A DNA stretch of 64,000 nucleotides from Rhabditoides inermis. Taxonomy: Eukaryota; Nematoda; Chromadorea; Rhabditida; Rhabditidae. The stretch lies in NCBI GenBank assembly GCA_963966185.1, contig CAWZYM010000246.1, positions 124,001 through 188,000 of the forward strand. Direction: 5' to 3'. Shown one piece after another: positions 23,101-36,219 of this stretch. How positions within the stretch are numbered: the first letter of the stretch is position 1; each line of letters starts with the position of its first letter. The translations under genes were made by a program, and so were the position numbers. The notes beneath the pieces were generated by a model. That model did not search any database. It was not told the DNA's origin and saw only the letters and a list, made by a program, of their open reading frames with translations.

Positions 23101-26100
23101 CAATAGCGTAGCAAGGTAATGTAAATAAATTTTATCAGACCGATTTCGACATTCAATGTTAGCATGATTGGTGATTTGGTAGCACACACAATCTTACAGT
23201 GGGAGAAACTGAGAGACATTGGCAGATTTTCCTTAGCGTTTATATCTTCAAGTCACTGTGATGATCTCACTTGACCACATAGCTCACAGCTCACACATTC
23301 CTATTTGACTCATTGATCAATAAGCAGCTTAAGAGGAATCGTTTTCCTCAACGGACTACTCTGAGCGAGATGTTCCTAACAGTTGTCTAATGACAATATC
23401 CAGTTCGGATTGTCGTTTTCACAACACGGTAATAACCGAAAGTTGTCAACGTATTTTATTTAAATAAACAAACTAGAACTAGAATACATATCATTTATTA
23501 GCATAGTTTTTTCGGCATAGTTCTTCCTAGATATGCTTCTATCCGACAGTGCTCAAGCTACGATAATCCTCCCTCACATCCTCACCTTGCTCCTGGATAT
23601 GAAAAGGAAACACGCAGCCAGAAGAAGACCCTGGATCGTCGCCTGAAATAGGGTACACTGTACACATTAACGAGTTCGCAAATTCCGTAATTAATGAATG
23701 ATACGGTCTGTCACGCACGGAAGTGAGAGCAGGATTGATAAGCAAAAAATAGACAGATAAACATAATACATAGTGATCACCTGAGTATCGGAGAACTTGA
23801 CTCCGTCCAGGTAGAGAACGGACAACGAGTAGGCAGAGATCAGAGCGTTCAGCGCCAGAATCTGAAAGAAAACACAAGGTTGAGACACTGACGTGAAAAG
23901 TGCGATATTGGAGTTGTCTATCTTAAAGGTTATTTAAATCCAGAATGCCCATTTGTTCTCGTACCGGAATTTTGTCACAAATCCAGCCCCTTCTAATTGT
24001 AAATCGCTTCCCACTATGGAAACCATTTAAATAGGAGTGCGGTCACGTGTTTATCCAGAAAATAACTTCGCTATCAATCTTTTTTCAGTTCACTTTGCAG
24101 TTTCTAGACACATGCTTGTAATAATCTCTACATGTGATTTGTAATTTGTAATTCCACAGTAATTTGATTTATTTTGATTATTCTGATAAGTTTGTCTTGT
24201 CTCGCGTTTGTCTCATCGCTAATTTTGAATTACCTGCGCCAGAGCGATAGTTTTCGATCTACCCATATTGCAGTTCGAAATACGGTGCCATAACTGTCTG
24301 CCTCTCTTGTTTTGCGCGCTATTGCCTTGAACTTTTCGTCTTCCTCTGATCTACCCCGCCGCGCGCAATTTATGGCGAGCATAGAACTGTAAGATGTCTG
24401 GAGGTGACTTCCGCAATATTAGCTTTTGACTCACTGGCAAAGGAACAGATTGATGTAAGACACTCATTCATCATAACTTCATAACACCTGTCGCCTGTCG
24501 GCGCTCCTCCTACCAGATAGCTGTGTCGAGTTGAGATTGCGAAATCACTTGCTTATTGACGGTGTTGCTGCGAGACCGTGTTGAAAAGTGTACCCCGAAG
24601 CATTTCATACGCAGGCCACGGCCAGAGACAGAGTTTTACAAAGTGCCGCTTGAGCATTACTTACAGCCAGACGGACATTGCGTTTACAATATAAAGATTC
24701 GACAACATTCAAATAAAGTAATCACCTTGAACATTTGCAGTGTAGTGACGAGCGTGCATCGACCCTGCTTGATTACGTGGCAAACTGAAATCAAATTAAG
24801 TAAAGTCATCACTAGTTTGGCTATTATGATATACAATTACTGGTATTTGGTATGAGGTAAGCGTTAGAGTTCTACTCAAGAGTAGAGAGTAGTGTAGTAT
24901 AGTCTTGTATGAAATTCATTTACGCTCGTCTTCAACTCCGTTTTTATTGTCTCTACCGCGTACCATGGTCCCAACTCCGTTCGAAAAATGAACTTGAATA
25001 TGTTTTATTCATTTAGCATAAAGTGGCATTCAGCATAAAAAAAACTTGAACTATTCGAGAGAAACATATCAAGCTTACAAGGAAAGTGTCTCAGGGCCTC
25101 CGCTCCAAATTGAACGAAGTATGGCTCAATCGCTAGCAAAGGGCTTCCTGATCAATGTTGCCATTGATCATTTTTGCTGCGGTGCACGTTGAAGTACCGT
25201 AATCCTACCATGAAGTTTTGACAATTTTCGACGTTTTTCACTTGTTTTGAGACGCGTTTGAGAGGAGTCATTTTAAGCTCGGTTGCCATAGAGGTTAGCG
25301 AGGCGGCCTAGTATTCTGGCAGTGCCGGGTTCGATCCCGGCCATAGTCATTTAACTTTTGCAACTTTGATTCTATTCGAATTCGATGAATACATCAACAT
25401 TAACCACATGACAATAAAATAATATCAACTGACACCGTTTTACAATAAATTTAACCAGGAACTCGTAGACGAACATCTAGACTTAACATACAGTTCCACT
25501 AGTCATGGCCACGGAATGCCGTCCATGAGTCAAGCGAGTCATGAGTTCTGCATGACCTTCAGGAACGTTTTCAACAAAAAAATAAATTGTCAACAACTCT
25601 TTCATGAGTGCCTCCATACATATTATGGAAGGTCCCGCCTTAACCACAAAGTTGTTAAACTTGCGATGATCCTTCTGCGGAATTTCTCTTACATCTTATA
25701 AACTCCTCCGACCACTCCCACGCTGCGCGTATAATTGGGATCGCCGATTACGGAAAATGGGAGAAGTGATTCTACGCCCATGCCACGTGGGCGAACTTGC
25801 GTTGAAGGTGCGGTCAGTCTCTTGGTTTCTCATTTCACATTGTCAAGTATTCGGGGTACTCGGCAATCGGGTGTTATCCCGAAGGCTATTGATATTTTTT
25901 TCGGGATCTGACTTTCAAAGCGTGATGCGCCGTCATTCTTTGTACACAACCTCTTTGTATTTTGAGGTGACTAACTACAGTAGTGTTCATGCACATATCC
26001 CTTTCTTGATATCCAAAAAAAACAATAAACACAAATACACGTCATGATCACATTTTCCCATCAGCTGTCTCAATTAGCCGTCTTCTCGCTGACTGCATCC

Positions 26101-29100
26101 TTTCGTCTTACAAGTCCGATAACGTATTTTAATATCGAGTTGTTGGGTTGTTCCTTTGTTGTGTGCCAATCCCATCTCCCTGTCCCACTCACTGCTGGCT
26201 ATGGATGTGTACTTGCTGGTGAAGGGCGCCGCCACACTCGCGTCTCCCAGACGGACGATCGACGCCTTCTCCTGCAACACACACACAATTGACAACAACT
26301 CGATTTTCAAAGCATAAACATTATTTAGAAGATTAGTATTACGAAGCATAAACAAAAAAGTTTTGCATATTCTTCACATTATACTCACATCAGAACACCT
26401 CTGTAAACGGTTGCTTATACGAAGCTTTCACAAATTTTCTCAACTGTTTATTTTGCGTTTCAGTTACCGATGTTCTTAACTGTCAAATCTACGTTTCATG
26501 TTTGCATATCCATTATGTTGCGAAACATCATGTTGTTATTGCATTAAAAAAATGATTGTGGAAAACATTAATTAGCCACTATATAACCGAGGACTATATA
26601 ACAAAAGCAAACATCATCCATGCAATGTCTCTCTCTTTTGTTCCCATCACCCTCTTCTCTCTCTCTCTCTCCCTCTCTGCTCACCTCCTCCTCCAATTCC
26701 TTCATCATCTCCTCCAGCCTCTTCTGCGCGTTCGTCACGTGAGCCGGCTGCGCGGGCCTGAGCACAGCACCATTCCGCATCTTCCATCCCCCCTCTCCAC
26801 TCACCGTGCCCTGGCTCCGGCCGGCGCCTCTCCCCTCTTGGCCACTCCAGGAGGGGGCGGCACGGCAGCCTGCGTCTTCTCCTTCTGTGCAACTGAGACG
26901 GCAGCGGCGCGCACTCCGGCCGCCAGCTTCTCCTCCTTCTTCTTGTTTGCCTCCGCAGACTTGGTCGCGTCGTACGGGTGAGAGAGCAGAGCCACTCCTG
27001 AAACAACCATCACCGTGTACACAGTATCACGGCAATTCACAACTGAACAGAAGCGGAATGAAGACAAATCGTTTTAGTGCGGTTTCGTTTCGAGACTCAT
27101 TCTACTGATTGAGACAGAGAGTGCGCGAGAGAACGCGCGGTTAGAGAGACGGCAGACGGCGCGAGAGTGGAAAAGAAACGAGTGTGAGCGCGAGTGCGTG
27201 GCAATTTGAGGAAAATGATTCCTCGACGGAACGCGCCGCGCGTCGAATTCTTTGTTCAGTGTGAATTGCCGTGAGTATATCTTCACTCGCGACTCGATAT
27301 GTTTCACAAGTTTCGTATACGCACGAAACGGTGGAACATGCGATTAAACAATCGAAGCTGTCTCTATACCAGTGATAGAATCGATGTTCAATCAGATCCT
27401 GAGAAAAAGTATAAAAAAGTATTTCAAACAGCTCATAAACCATTAAAAAATTCTCCACTCACCAACATGGGCGTGCTTGAGGGCTCCCACATCATTCGTT
27501 CCATCTCCACACATCAGAGTCACCTAAATAGAACATGTTACATGTGCACGTGCACATTTCACACTGATATTCAACCATACGGTGTGCACACTAGTTCACA
27601 CGCACTGAATCAACAGCTTCCACTCGCCCACCTGTCCCTGCAGCTTGAGCTCGTTGATGACCCTCTCCTTCTGCTTGGGAGCCATGCGAGCAAAGACACG
27701 CACGTGCTGGATGATCTGGCGGAGGAAATGGAGCTCGTGCTCAACCAGCTGGGCAAAAGCCTGCAACAGAATCAATCAATATTTCGATACTCGATAGTCG
27801 ATACCCACATTTCCGGTGAGACACAGCTCGTTCTCAGCCAGGAAAGCACGCATGTTAAGTTTGCCTTCGGGCTTCAGCGCCAGAGTGAGCTGAAACGGGT
27901 CCATCTCTCTCTTTCCTCTCCTTCTCCTCTCTCCTCTCGCCTTCCCTCCCTCCTCTCCAACCCACCGACTCGTCGACGGCCTTCCACTGCCACTTCTGTC
28001 CCTCCGCCGGCTCGTCCAGAACCAACGTCGGTTTCTTCTTCGACGTGAACTTGAGCACCTCAAACAAGCACGCAAATGAGAAACAAAATTAAAAAAAACT
28101 ATCGATGAACATGCACGGCATTAAAATTTTCAATCCAATTATACGTTTCTACAAAACATTCAATAAACATGTCTGATAATGTAACTAATCTTGACACAGT
28201 TTACAGTTCATTTCTTCCAGACAACTAACCTTGGCGACGTGGCAGGCAGTGAGCGGGTTGTCTCCGGTGATCATCACAACCTGAACCACACAATCGTCTC
28301 TTCCTCTCTCTCATCTCTCCACTCTCTTCACACATCCCACTTGAAATAGAAAAAAAAGAACAACACTCACCTTATGGGAGCTGTCGACAATCTCCTTGAT
28401 CATAGCCTTGGTGTCCTTCTTGAGGGGACAGGAGATGACGACGAAGCCGGCAAACTCCAGACCGCTCTCCAGGTCGTCTCGCGACAGCGCGCGAAGCTCA
28501 AACACATCGAATAGATACATTATCGGATATAATTCAACCAAACGATGTATACAATCGACCAAACATTGTTTTTTCTCTTGTCATACATAACACGTAACAA
28601 CGTGTACGATGCTATCAATCCATGAACTTCAGTCAAGGATCAGCCGTGGCCCCACCTCGCTGCCGCTCTTGGCTCCAATGTCGCGGATGCCCATTGCGAG
28701 AACGCGAGCGCCCTGCAAACATATTCAGTCATGATGTAATCAACCCTAGCCCAAACTGAAACTACACCATCACTGACAACTATCAACTAGAAAAAAACAA
28801 CAAGCACAACAAAAGCAGTGCTTGATACCCACCTGACGAGTGAGCTGCTTGTACGTCGTTTCATAGTCAGCCGGCAAAGACTTGTACTGAAAAGTAAATA
28901 TACGACAAAAGTATGTTTTAACTGCATTTATTGACCAATGAATAACAGTTTAGGTTTACGAAGTGATAACTAATCGAATTACGTATTTGAACTATCAAAA
29001 CGACCTCGGGTAACCACGCAAGTTTTATCAAAATAAAAAGACCTTTCAATGGATTCTGATCGTGTCTAACCACCCTAATCTCTCTCTCTCTCTCTCTCAT

Positions 29101-32100
29101 TAAAAAAGAGTGAAACTTATTTGCGAACCCACTATCATGTTGCATGAGCAATTTTTTCTTGTTAAAACAGTACGTGCTATGCATTGATATTTCATCCTCT
29201 CTCCTCCTCCTCCCCATCCCACGCACCATATGCTGGAGTGTCTCCGGCGCGCCCTTCACCGCCACCACAAAGTGCTCCGTCGCACCCGCGCCCGGCACCA
29301 GGTACGAAGCCACCACCTGACAACAAACACTCAATGGCGAATAAACGCATTAAAAGGAAAATTGAAATGCAATCAAATCAACTAACAGTCATTCTCTTCA
29401 TGGCCGACGAGAAGTGGTATCGGTGGGCGATGCGGAGGGCGTGCAGAGTGGACGACTTGTCCCTCTGCTGCGGGACGACCGTGTCGCCTGCGATGCAAAG
29501 ACACGTCTCCATGTACCCATGTAGTGTCTTCCTTGCCTCTCCCCCTTCTCCCTCACTCACTCTTCGACAGGTTCCATCCCACCCACTGCAGGCACGCCTT
29601 CTCCAGAGGATCACCCACCAACTCGTCGTCGAAACGAACCTATACAATATTTTGATAAATTGACAATCGATAATCCAACCAATAACACCAACCAAGCTAT
29701 GGCAGCAGGCAAGCACTCGCAGTCCATTATCGGGCGCGTTGCCAGCATCTTTGTGAAGACTGTCTTCGTCAGGACTGAAAACAAAACAACATATTTATTC
29801 ATTTTGTTCCTCTCGAAGCAATATGATTCACACTGCAACGAATAATGCACAGACCTTCCTACATAGAATCGAGTGGTAATGTCACCCTCTCCCCTCCCCT
29901 CCTCCACTCACCCGGTGGCGATTCCCTCGACGACCAGGTTGTCGGTGGTGAGAGTGCCCGTCTTGTCAAAACAGCACACGTCGATCTTGCCGGCAAAGGG
30001 GATGCGGAACGGCTCGGTGCAGAACACGCCCAGCTTCTGCAGGGCAATGAGGGAGGTGTTGACGGCGAGGGAGAGTTCGATCGGCAGCTCGGGCGGGATG
30101 ACAGAGGTGAGGATGAGCGTGCACTCCAGGAACAGCTTGTACTTGCTGCGCTTCTCGTCCTCGCTTCCTTGAACACAACTTTCACCTCTCTCGTCTCTCT
30201 CTTCTTTTATCATTAATGATAATTCATAAATGATAGAATTGATTTGTGATCTATCGCATCTCGCATGATTGGCACTGACCGACGACCCATAGGTATCCGG
30301 CGGCTGCGATGGCGAATATGAGGAGGAAGACGATGAAGGCGAATGTCTCCAGGTTGTTGGCAGTCACTCGCTTCACACCGAACATGATAGTGCGCAGCAG
30401 ACGACCCTGTCAATTACATCACATTCACAAACACTCAACTATGTTGTGATGTCAGAACACGATTCACGACTCAACAGTCAACAAGGATTTGTGTCAGAAA
30501 TGGTCTGAACGAACGATGAGTAGGGCGTACCTGTGAGGTGTTGAACCCGGTGCGGAGGACGAAGCAGATGCATCCATTGTCGGGAGCGCGCTCCCCGCCG
30601 TCCTTCTTCGCTCAAATCATTTCAGTTTTTCACTGCCAACCGCACCACCCCTACACTGATGAACATCTTCTTCTTCTTTTTTTGAATGAAAATCACACCA
30701 AACCAAGTCACACTTACACGCATTATCAAACTTCTATCACTACTGAAAAAGTCCTAGTCACACTCGATCACTACTCCTCATGTGACTTACCGGGCGCAGT
30801 GTGCTGCACTATCTTGGTTCCTCCGAAGATGACGTGCAGGCGCGAGTCGCTGTCCACATCGAAATAACGATCCTTCTCAACGTCTTCGATAGGCTCCTGC
30901 AATTACAAACTTTCATACATAATTTGCGAATCCATCCATCATACTATCACACACAAAGAGATAGTAATGATAGATGAATCCCCTTATACAAAACCCAAAA
31001 ATATCATACGAGTCCCGAGAAACATATTTGCGCGCGTTTTCTGAATTCGCCCATTCTATTCCATCACTTACAGTATAGATGGAATGGAAAGGTGAATCCA
31101 CTAGTTGAACTCACCAAGAACTGTACACATTCAGTGAAAAATATTTGCCCTTGTTTTCTGAACTCACTCAATCTGAACTCACTAAAACAACTTAACATCC
31201 TATCATAGAGATATAGAATTGCTAGGTGATTCAACTGCCACCGGCTTATCAAAATGAATGCAGTAAAACATATTCGCTCACGTATTTTGTACACTGACGC
31301 AACGCGGGTCAATCAATTACAGAAAAAAAAACAGAGTGAAAAAATCTCAACAACGCCCACCCTCATCTGATAAACAACCTACTATACGCAAACGACAAAA
31401 CAATTATGTCACTCTTCACTCATCCTTTTCTAGAGATGAGCGGTGCAATGGTGCACTTGTGCTCCTGTCTCTCCTCTCCTACCTTCATCTGGGGCACGCT
31501 CTCTCCTGTCAGCATGCTCTCGTCGACGATGCACGGACCGCGCAGCACCAGCAGGTCGCACGGCACCGTCTGCTCGTCCGCACTACGAGCTGCAACATCA
31601 ACACAATCAACGGTAACATGTATGATCCTCCCTTGCACATACATCAAATCAACGGTCCTGACAGCCTTTCTCGAAACTGTTCTACTGTTCACCTAGTTTA
31701 TCGATGGTCGTTTGTACTCTTGTACACTTCAGATCTCCGGGCCTTCACATGTATCACCATGATTATCAATTACTATTCGCTCCCTCACCCCTCAATTATT
31801 CACCTGCCCATTAACCTCCCCCTCTCGCCAATCCACCGTACATCGATACGCGCATATTGATCGATATATAAGCCGACTATAATATAATCCCAATACCTTG
31901 TACTCTAGAGAGAAAGTGAGAACGAGAGAACGAGATAGCGTGGGAATAATGAGATGACCACAGCGAACAGTACATCACTATTCAAATAATCACACAGTGT
32001 TTCACCCATAACTATACAATCGTCCTCATAATAATTAAAATACAAATCAACCAAAAATACTTTCTGTGATGAAAGAGGTTTTTAAGGGGGTGGCTAGCGC

Positions 32101-34075
32101 AGTGGATGTGCGCGCAGCTATCAAGCGGACGGGTTCAATCCTCTCGGCGGCCAATGATGTACCGCTAGTCACGGTGGAGTGACGACCACCCTCACAACTT
32201 TCGTGAGCCTCTAGTCAGAAGTCTGTGACGTCATCTGATCCAAATTCATTGCATTCATCGATGGACCCTTGTAAGCAGCTAGCGACTTGTACTCGAGAGC
32301 CTTAGGTCAGTCCCCTTATTAGCTAGGTCGATGGTTGTATAACTTGAATATGCTGATAAACAAACTTTTTTTACTCACAAAAGCACTGTGATGTTCGCGT
32401 GTATCTTTGTTATATGCCACTTCATTACTATGAAACTGTGCAACCTAAGCTTCAGACTTCCGACCAGAGGAAAAAGACGGAAACAATAACGTAAAACAAA
32501 AACTCCGAGAACTGACTAATGGAGACGATGTCACCAGAAAGGAGGTCGTCGCTCGCAATTTTCACCCACTTCTTGTTGCGCAAAGCCTGTAACAACATCA
32601 TTTAATCGAACAGATGTTCTTTTAACACTGTAATACTAACTACGCCAAGTAAAAAGTCAGTTTCGTTCCCGTTCGAAATATTGGGATAAAAAAAACCTCA
32701 CGTAGATCATGTAGGTTTTGTTGCCCATGTTGCGAATCTCGGACATGTTTTTCATCTGTGCCTTCACCAGAGTAGCCTGGAAATATCATATCAGTAACGA
32801 GTACGAGACTAATCGATAAATCAATGACACACCTCAAATGTGGCAAGCATGAAGAGAGTGAAGAGCGAGTAGTACCACATGTCCTCCAGACACCACAGCC
32901 CCACGCAGAACACCTGCAAAACCGTCAAGTTGGGGAGAAACAGATTTCACGGAAACCGCATGCGTTCATTTTCTTATAGAAAAATGAAAGCGTAGTGAGG
33001 GCGTGCGTACCTGGAATACGAAGAAGGGCGCGGTGGCGCGCTCCTTGAACATGTCCCAGAACTGCGGCACCACCATCTCCATCCGGTTGTCGCCGAGGTC
33101 GAAGCGAGTCGCAGCCAACTGCTCCTCCGACTCCATGCCCTTCCAAGTCTGCAACCTTTCAGCACTATACTATTTTAGAGATGGATTGCGAAATCGTTTG
33201 CCTGATGAACACAATCACCAATGAGTAGACCCGTTCTGACCTGGTAGTACTTCATGGGTCTGTTCGTGTCGAACCCGGTGGTGCGGAAGTCCTTCTTGTC
33301 CTCGTTGAAGAAGTACTGCACCTTCTGGAACTCGAAGAACAGTTTCCGCGCGCCATTGAGCTGAAAACAAAGAAGCAATCCTTTGCAATTCCCAGCTTAG
33401 TTAGTAGCAGTTCACCTTGGCGATGCGGAGAGGCACGAGCTCGGGCCATCCGTTGTTCTCCGTTGGGATCACCCTCACGTGAGATGCCTTCAGCGCGTCC
33501 GACTCCTGCAAATACGACACATCTCGTCCGGACTTTTTGAGAAACAATACAAATACTACGATGAAACTGGCTCGCGTTTCGATCAGTCGATAACATGCTA
33601 AAACCAGAACTGATGCCATGAACGGCTCCCGACTCACATAGGAGCAGGTGAGAAGAGTCTTGATGCTGACAAACCAGTGAGCGAACAGCAGACACAGCGC
33701 CTGGAGGTATCAACATGAGTCAACAGTAAGAATAACTAAACATGATGAGGAAGATCACCTGTAGAAGTCCAACCACAGCCACGCCGATCATACCCAGCTC
33801 GTAGTAGTCGTCGAAACCGTAGTTCGTCGTGAATACCATCATCCAAATCTACAACGAGACACAATTTCAAATTCCGTAATAGAGCTGCGAAACACATTGT
33901 ACATGAAACCATTTCAACAGTGTCAGTGCAAAACAGAGCGTTCTGTGATTCAGACACTCAACAAAATCAGGAAGCCTACCGCCTGGAGGACGACGAAGGG
34001 CCCGACGTAGCCGTGTAGCCATGTGGGGCGCAGTCGGTAGGGAGTCACCGACTCCACCAACGCATCCACCCCCAT
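20127..34075 (-). CDS. catp-8: P5A-type ATPase (ATP13A1 orthologue)
   Basis: ER-resident P5A ATPase; in yeast and animals this family removes mis-inserted transmembrane helices. I joined 36 exons, all in phase, to 1177 residues, close to the family length (about 1200). Visible: N-terminal hydrophobic hairpins (exons 33980-34075 to 33638-33700), A-domain TGESVP (about residue 303), the P5A hallmark PPELPIELS (about 439) in M4, phosphorylation site CFDKTGTLT (about 485), KGAPE (about 609), [18 protein letters not shown] (about 820), and C-terminal membrane segments ending [10 protein letters not shown] charged Lys/Ala/Pro insertion follows the GDGTND motif (exon 26805-26997). Exon 24726-24784 ([19 protein letters not shown]) sits alone between two large introns. 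The start is supported by an acceptor, tttcag, 17 nt upstream. Several acceptors read GAG or AAG (exons starting 30610, 30167, 28496, 28058). The intron 20853-23585 holds a mobile element and a chemoreceptor pseudogene on the other strand. Confidence 0.95.
20928..21370. mobile_element. TTAA-flanked inverted-repeat element carrying a tRNA-like sequence
   Basis: Flanked by TTAA at 20924-20927 and 21371-21374. The ends agatacaggggcctat and ataggccactgtatct are inverted repeats of 16 bp with one mismatch. Inside, on the minus strand, lies a tRNA-like stretch with a B box. TTAA target duplications are typical of the piggyBac superfamily. The element is too short to encode a transposase. A relative is at 53813-54117. 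Confidence 0.8.
21057..21140 (-). repeat. tRNA-like (A box/B box) module inside TTAA element
   Basis: Read on the minus strand it has an A-box-like tggtattgtggatagc and a B box gggttcgattccc with a partial T-stem. The acceptor stem does not pair, so this is a tRNA-derived promoter or relic rather than a working tRNA. Confidence 0.6.
21583..23011 (+). pseudogene. Str-superfamily-type 7TM chemoreceptor pseudogene nested in the P5A ATPase intron
   Basis: Nematode G-protein-coupled chemoreceptor remnant on the strand opposite its host gene. Exons: 21583-21768 (two membrane segments), 21824-21999 (ending with the TM3-like LVSAISIIY), 22042-22242 ([18 protein letters not shown]), 22327-22381 (a short membrane stretch), and about 22754-23011 (starts [20 protein letters not shown], the cytoplasmic loop and TM6-TM7 typical of Str-type receptors). 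Defects: an in-frame TGA at 21980-21982, where the family has a basic residue after the Tyr (one C-to-T change from CGA would explain it); the frame must shift near 22215-22242 to enter the next exon; a LINE fragment interrupts the locus at about 22410-22690; and the C-terminus stops right after TM7. The first ATG is at 21583; the open frame begins earlier only by a TTG. Confidence 0.75.
22410..22690 (+). mobile_element. LINE 3'-end fragment
   Basis: The frame through 22425-22680 reads like the C-terminus of a LINE ORF2: it includes [17 protein letters not shown] and SFKEEVRKC, matching the usual WNSLP-x-x-I then SFK pattern. No reverse-transcriptase core is present. It interrupts the chemoreceptor pseudogene. 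Confidence 0.6.
24233..24355. repeat. dispersed repeat, copy 1
   Basis: Starts cctgcgccagagcgatagtt and ends near gtcttcctctgatc. A second copy at 34570-34692 matches over most of its length. It lies in a P5A ATPase intron, where no other gene is visible. Class unknown. Confidence 0.75.
25284..25356 (+). repeat. tRNA-like SINE module
   Basis: Perfect T-arm (CCGGG stem around a TTCGATC loop) preceded by an A-box-like gaggttagcgaggc, but no pairing acceptor stem. A tRNA-derived short element or pseudo-tRNA in the P5A ATPase intron 24785-26192. The rest of that intron shows no gene. Confidence 0.6.
31590..32516. repeat. P5A ATPase intron with tRNA-like SINE (about 32085-32155)
   Basis: The intron between exons 31483-31589 and 32517-32586 holds a tRNA-like module: A-box-like ggctagcgcagtgg near 32091 and a B box gggttcaatcc near 32133. 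No gene otherwise. Confidence 0.55.
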
Positions 34076-34569
34076 GATGAAAGGAGGACCCACTGAAAGA
34101 ACGGACGGAAACAATGGGAGCGACCGACGATAAATACTTGATAACAGAGTACAGTCTTCCAAATATTTGTAGTTTATGAAACGCGGAATAACTGAGTTTG
34201 CAATGTAACGGAAGGAAAACTAAGAATTACAAAAACCGTAATCAACGTAATTAACCAGAAAAAATGGAATGCGGTTCATGTAGGGACGGACGACACAGGG
34301 GCGACCGTGGAGGAAAAGGGGCGGAGCCTGCCAACTGGAAGAGTGGTGAGACTTAACGCACGCACAACCAAGCACAATGATGTCAAAGGATATCGATATA
34401 TCCACTATCGCGCTACCGACTATCGCGGGCAATTTGTAAACTACGATAATGCGATACTGTAAATTGCGATACTGCAATATACGACACTGCAATACTGCGA
34501 TGCTGCGGTATTTACAGCAATGTTCGTGAGTTCAAACCTCCCGCAAATTTTCGAGATCTCTCATTATAG

Positions 34570-34692
34570 CCTGCGCCAGAGCGATAGTTTTCGATCTACT
34601 TCGCTTGCAGTTTGAAATAGGTGTCATAACAGTCTGGCTCTCTTGTTTTGCGCGCAATTGCCGAGAGCTGATTCTCCGTCTTCCTCTCATCG
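34570..34692. repeat. dispersed repeat, copy 2
   Basis: Same sequence as 24233-24355 in the same orientation (cctgcgccagagcgatagtt at the left end, gtcttcctct at the right). It lies just upstream of a LINE remnant, so it could be part of that element's 5' region. Confidence 0.75.
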
Positions 34693-34754
34693 GACAACAA
34701 TGAAATGACTAGAAAACGATGCGCATTACTCTCTTTTTTTGTCCTGGATCACTG

Positions 34755-35270
34755 TAAAAAAGTCTATAATTGATTCTCGAGTTAGGTTTGCAACACAACA
34801 TATCCGAAGTTCAGTCCTATAGAAGCTCCAATCTTCTGATTACTGCGTACACTACGTACTTTCGCTGTAAACTAGAATATTGTACCGAGCTCTGGAACGC
34901 TACTGACGTTGCTTCTGTAAACCTAATCGAAAGCATACAACGCTATCATACTCGACGTGTGTGTCAGCGTATCGGACGCAACTTATCATACCCCGAACGC
35001 CTTCAATTTTTTTAATCTTCAATATCTCGAAATTAGGCGATTCTTGAATGACGGCACTTACATACACAAAGTTATTCACTCAAAAACGACTTTGGACTAT
35101 CATGGACTTTTTGCAATCATTCCATTTCGCACTCGCGGCTCTCACGAATGAATTTAGTAATTTAGTTCTCTCACAACCGGGTCTCACGAACTTGTTCCCT
35201 CTTTTGATCACACAGGCCGTACTAGCACTTTTCTATACAGAACCTTCGTAGTTTGAAATTCCCTTCCTCG
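34755..35270 (+). mobile_element. LINE reverse-transcriptase C-terminal remnant
   Basis: A frame at 34770-35015 encodes a thumb/C-terminal LINE segment (TYFRCKLEYCTELWNATD, then SIQRYHTRRVCQRIG, then NLSYPERLQFF). It is followed in another frame by YLEIRRFLNDGTYIHKVI, so at least one frameshift separates the halves. The family differs from the LINE at 49.6-53.7 kb. No YADD core remains. 35271-35648 shows nothing. Confidence 0.7.
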
Positions 35271-35648
35271 TGATTTAGTTTAAATCAACGACCCTTCTTC
35301 CAATCCGTCTTCATATCACAACTCTCTAAATTAGATATCATGTCACCTAGCAAATTGCGCAACCTATAGAGACCATATTTTCTTGTTTCGTGTAATATTA
35401 TGTTGTTATTTTCTATTTCAACTTCATTCATATCTGCCGTTTGCCATTTTTCACTGTTTGCTTACTATGTCGATTTTCTCATGTTATCGATAATAAACCT
35501 ATCTAGCTCAACTCTGAAGTCGAAGGAAATTGTTTCCCAGTTTTTCACTACTAGAATATGCTGCTTTAGACTATCGATTTACATACAATGTGATTTTACA
35601 TTAAGAAGAAATTGGAAAACAAACATTTATGGGGTATGGGGATTTTGT

Positions 35649-36104
35649 TAGCTACTGTGAGAAGGACAAGCTAATTGTTTTTTTCCCGAACGGAGTTATT
35701 TCCAAATCGCATATATGGGTGATTAAAATGTGCGAATTGCAGAAAGACGTTACAGTGATAATACGATAGTGTGGGGGGGGGGGGGTAAAACAGAATGAGC
35801 TACTACCGCGCCTTGCTCAAGGGTACTGGCGGAGACAAAGGCAAAATGAAACGTATGGAATTCGGGGACACAGATACATGTGCAAAAGAGATGACGTGTG
35901 AGAGACGTCCAAACTCTCCAGTCATGATGCACGAATCCGAGACAACGGGAAATCGCCAGATCCAGCTCTGACAAGTTCCCTGAACCGCTCCGCACTTCGC
36001 ACTCCCACCACATCAGAATAAAGGCTATTCCAGTGAAAAGAGCGGTTGGTTTTGGAAATAACTCCGTTCGGAAAAAAATTAGCTTGTTCTTCTCAAAGTA
36101 GCTA
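35649..36104. mobile_element. TA-flanked inverted-repeat element (Tc1/mariner-like MITE)
   Basis: The first 60 bases (tagctactgtgagaaggaca and onward through ccgaacggagttatttcc) are inverted at the right end up to 36104. Both ends begin with TA, consistent with a TA target duplication. A 192-codon open frame crosses it on the minus strand and a 58-codon frame on the plus strand, but neither resembles a transposase. Confidence 0.8.
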
Positions 36105-36219
36105 CCCATTCTCCAATCGACCAATCGTACGTTGCTGATAGCTGACTGTACCCTCTGCCAAATGACGACCTGGCTGATTTTCTTGTGGCCCCCGATTTCA
36201 GTGGTCTTATTTGTATGAG

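Noticed and set aside
25284..25356. Functional tRNA gene
   Set aside because: The T-arm is perfect, but no acceptor stem pairs and the D-arm is weak; the same holds for the other B-box stretches at 21057, 32085, 40538, 40805 and 41885.
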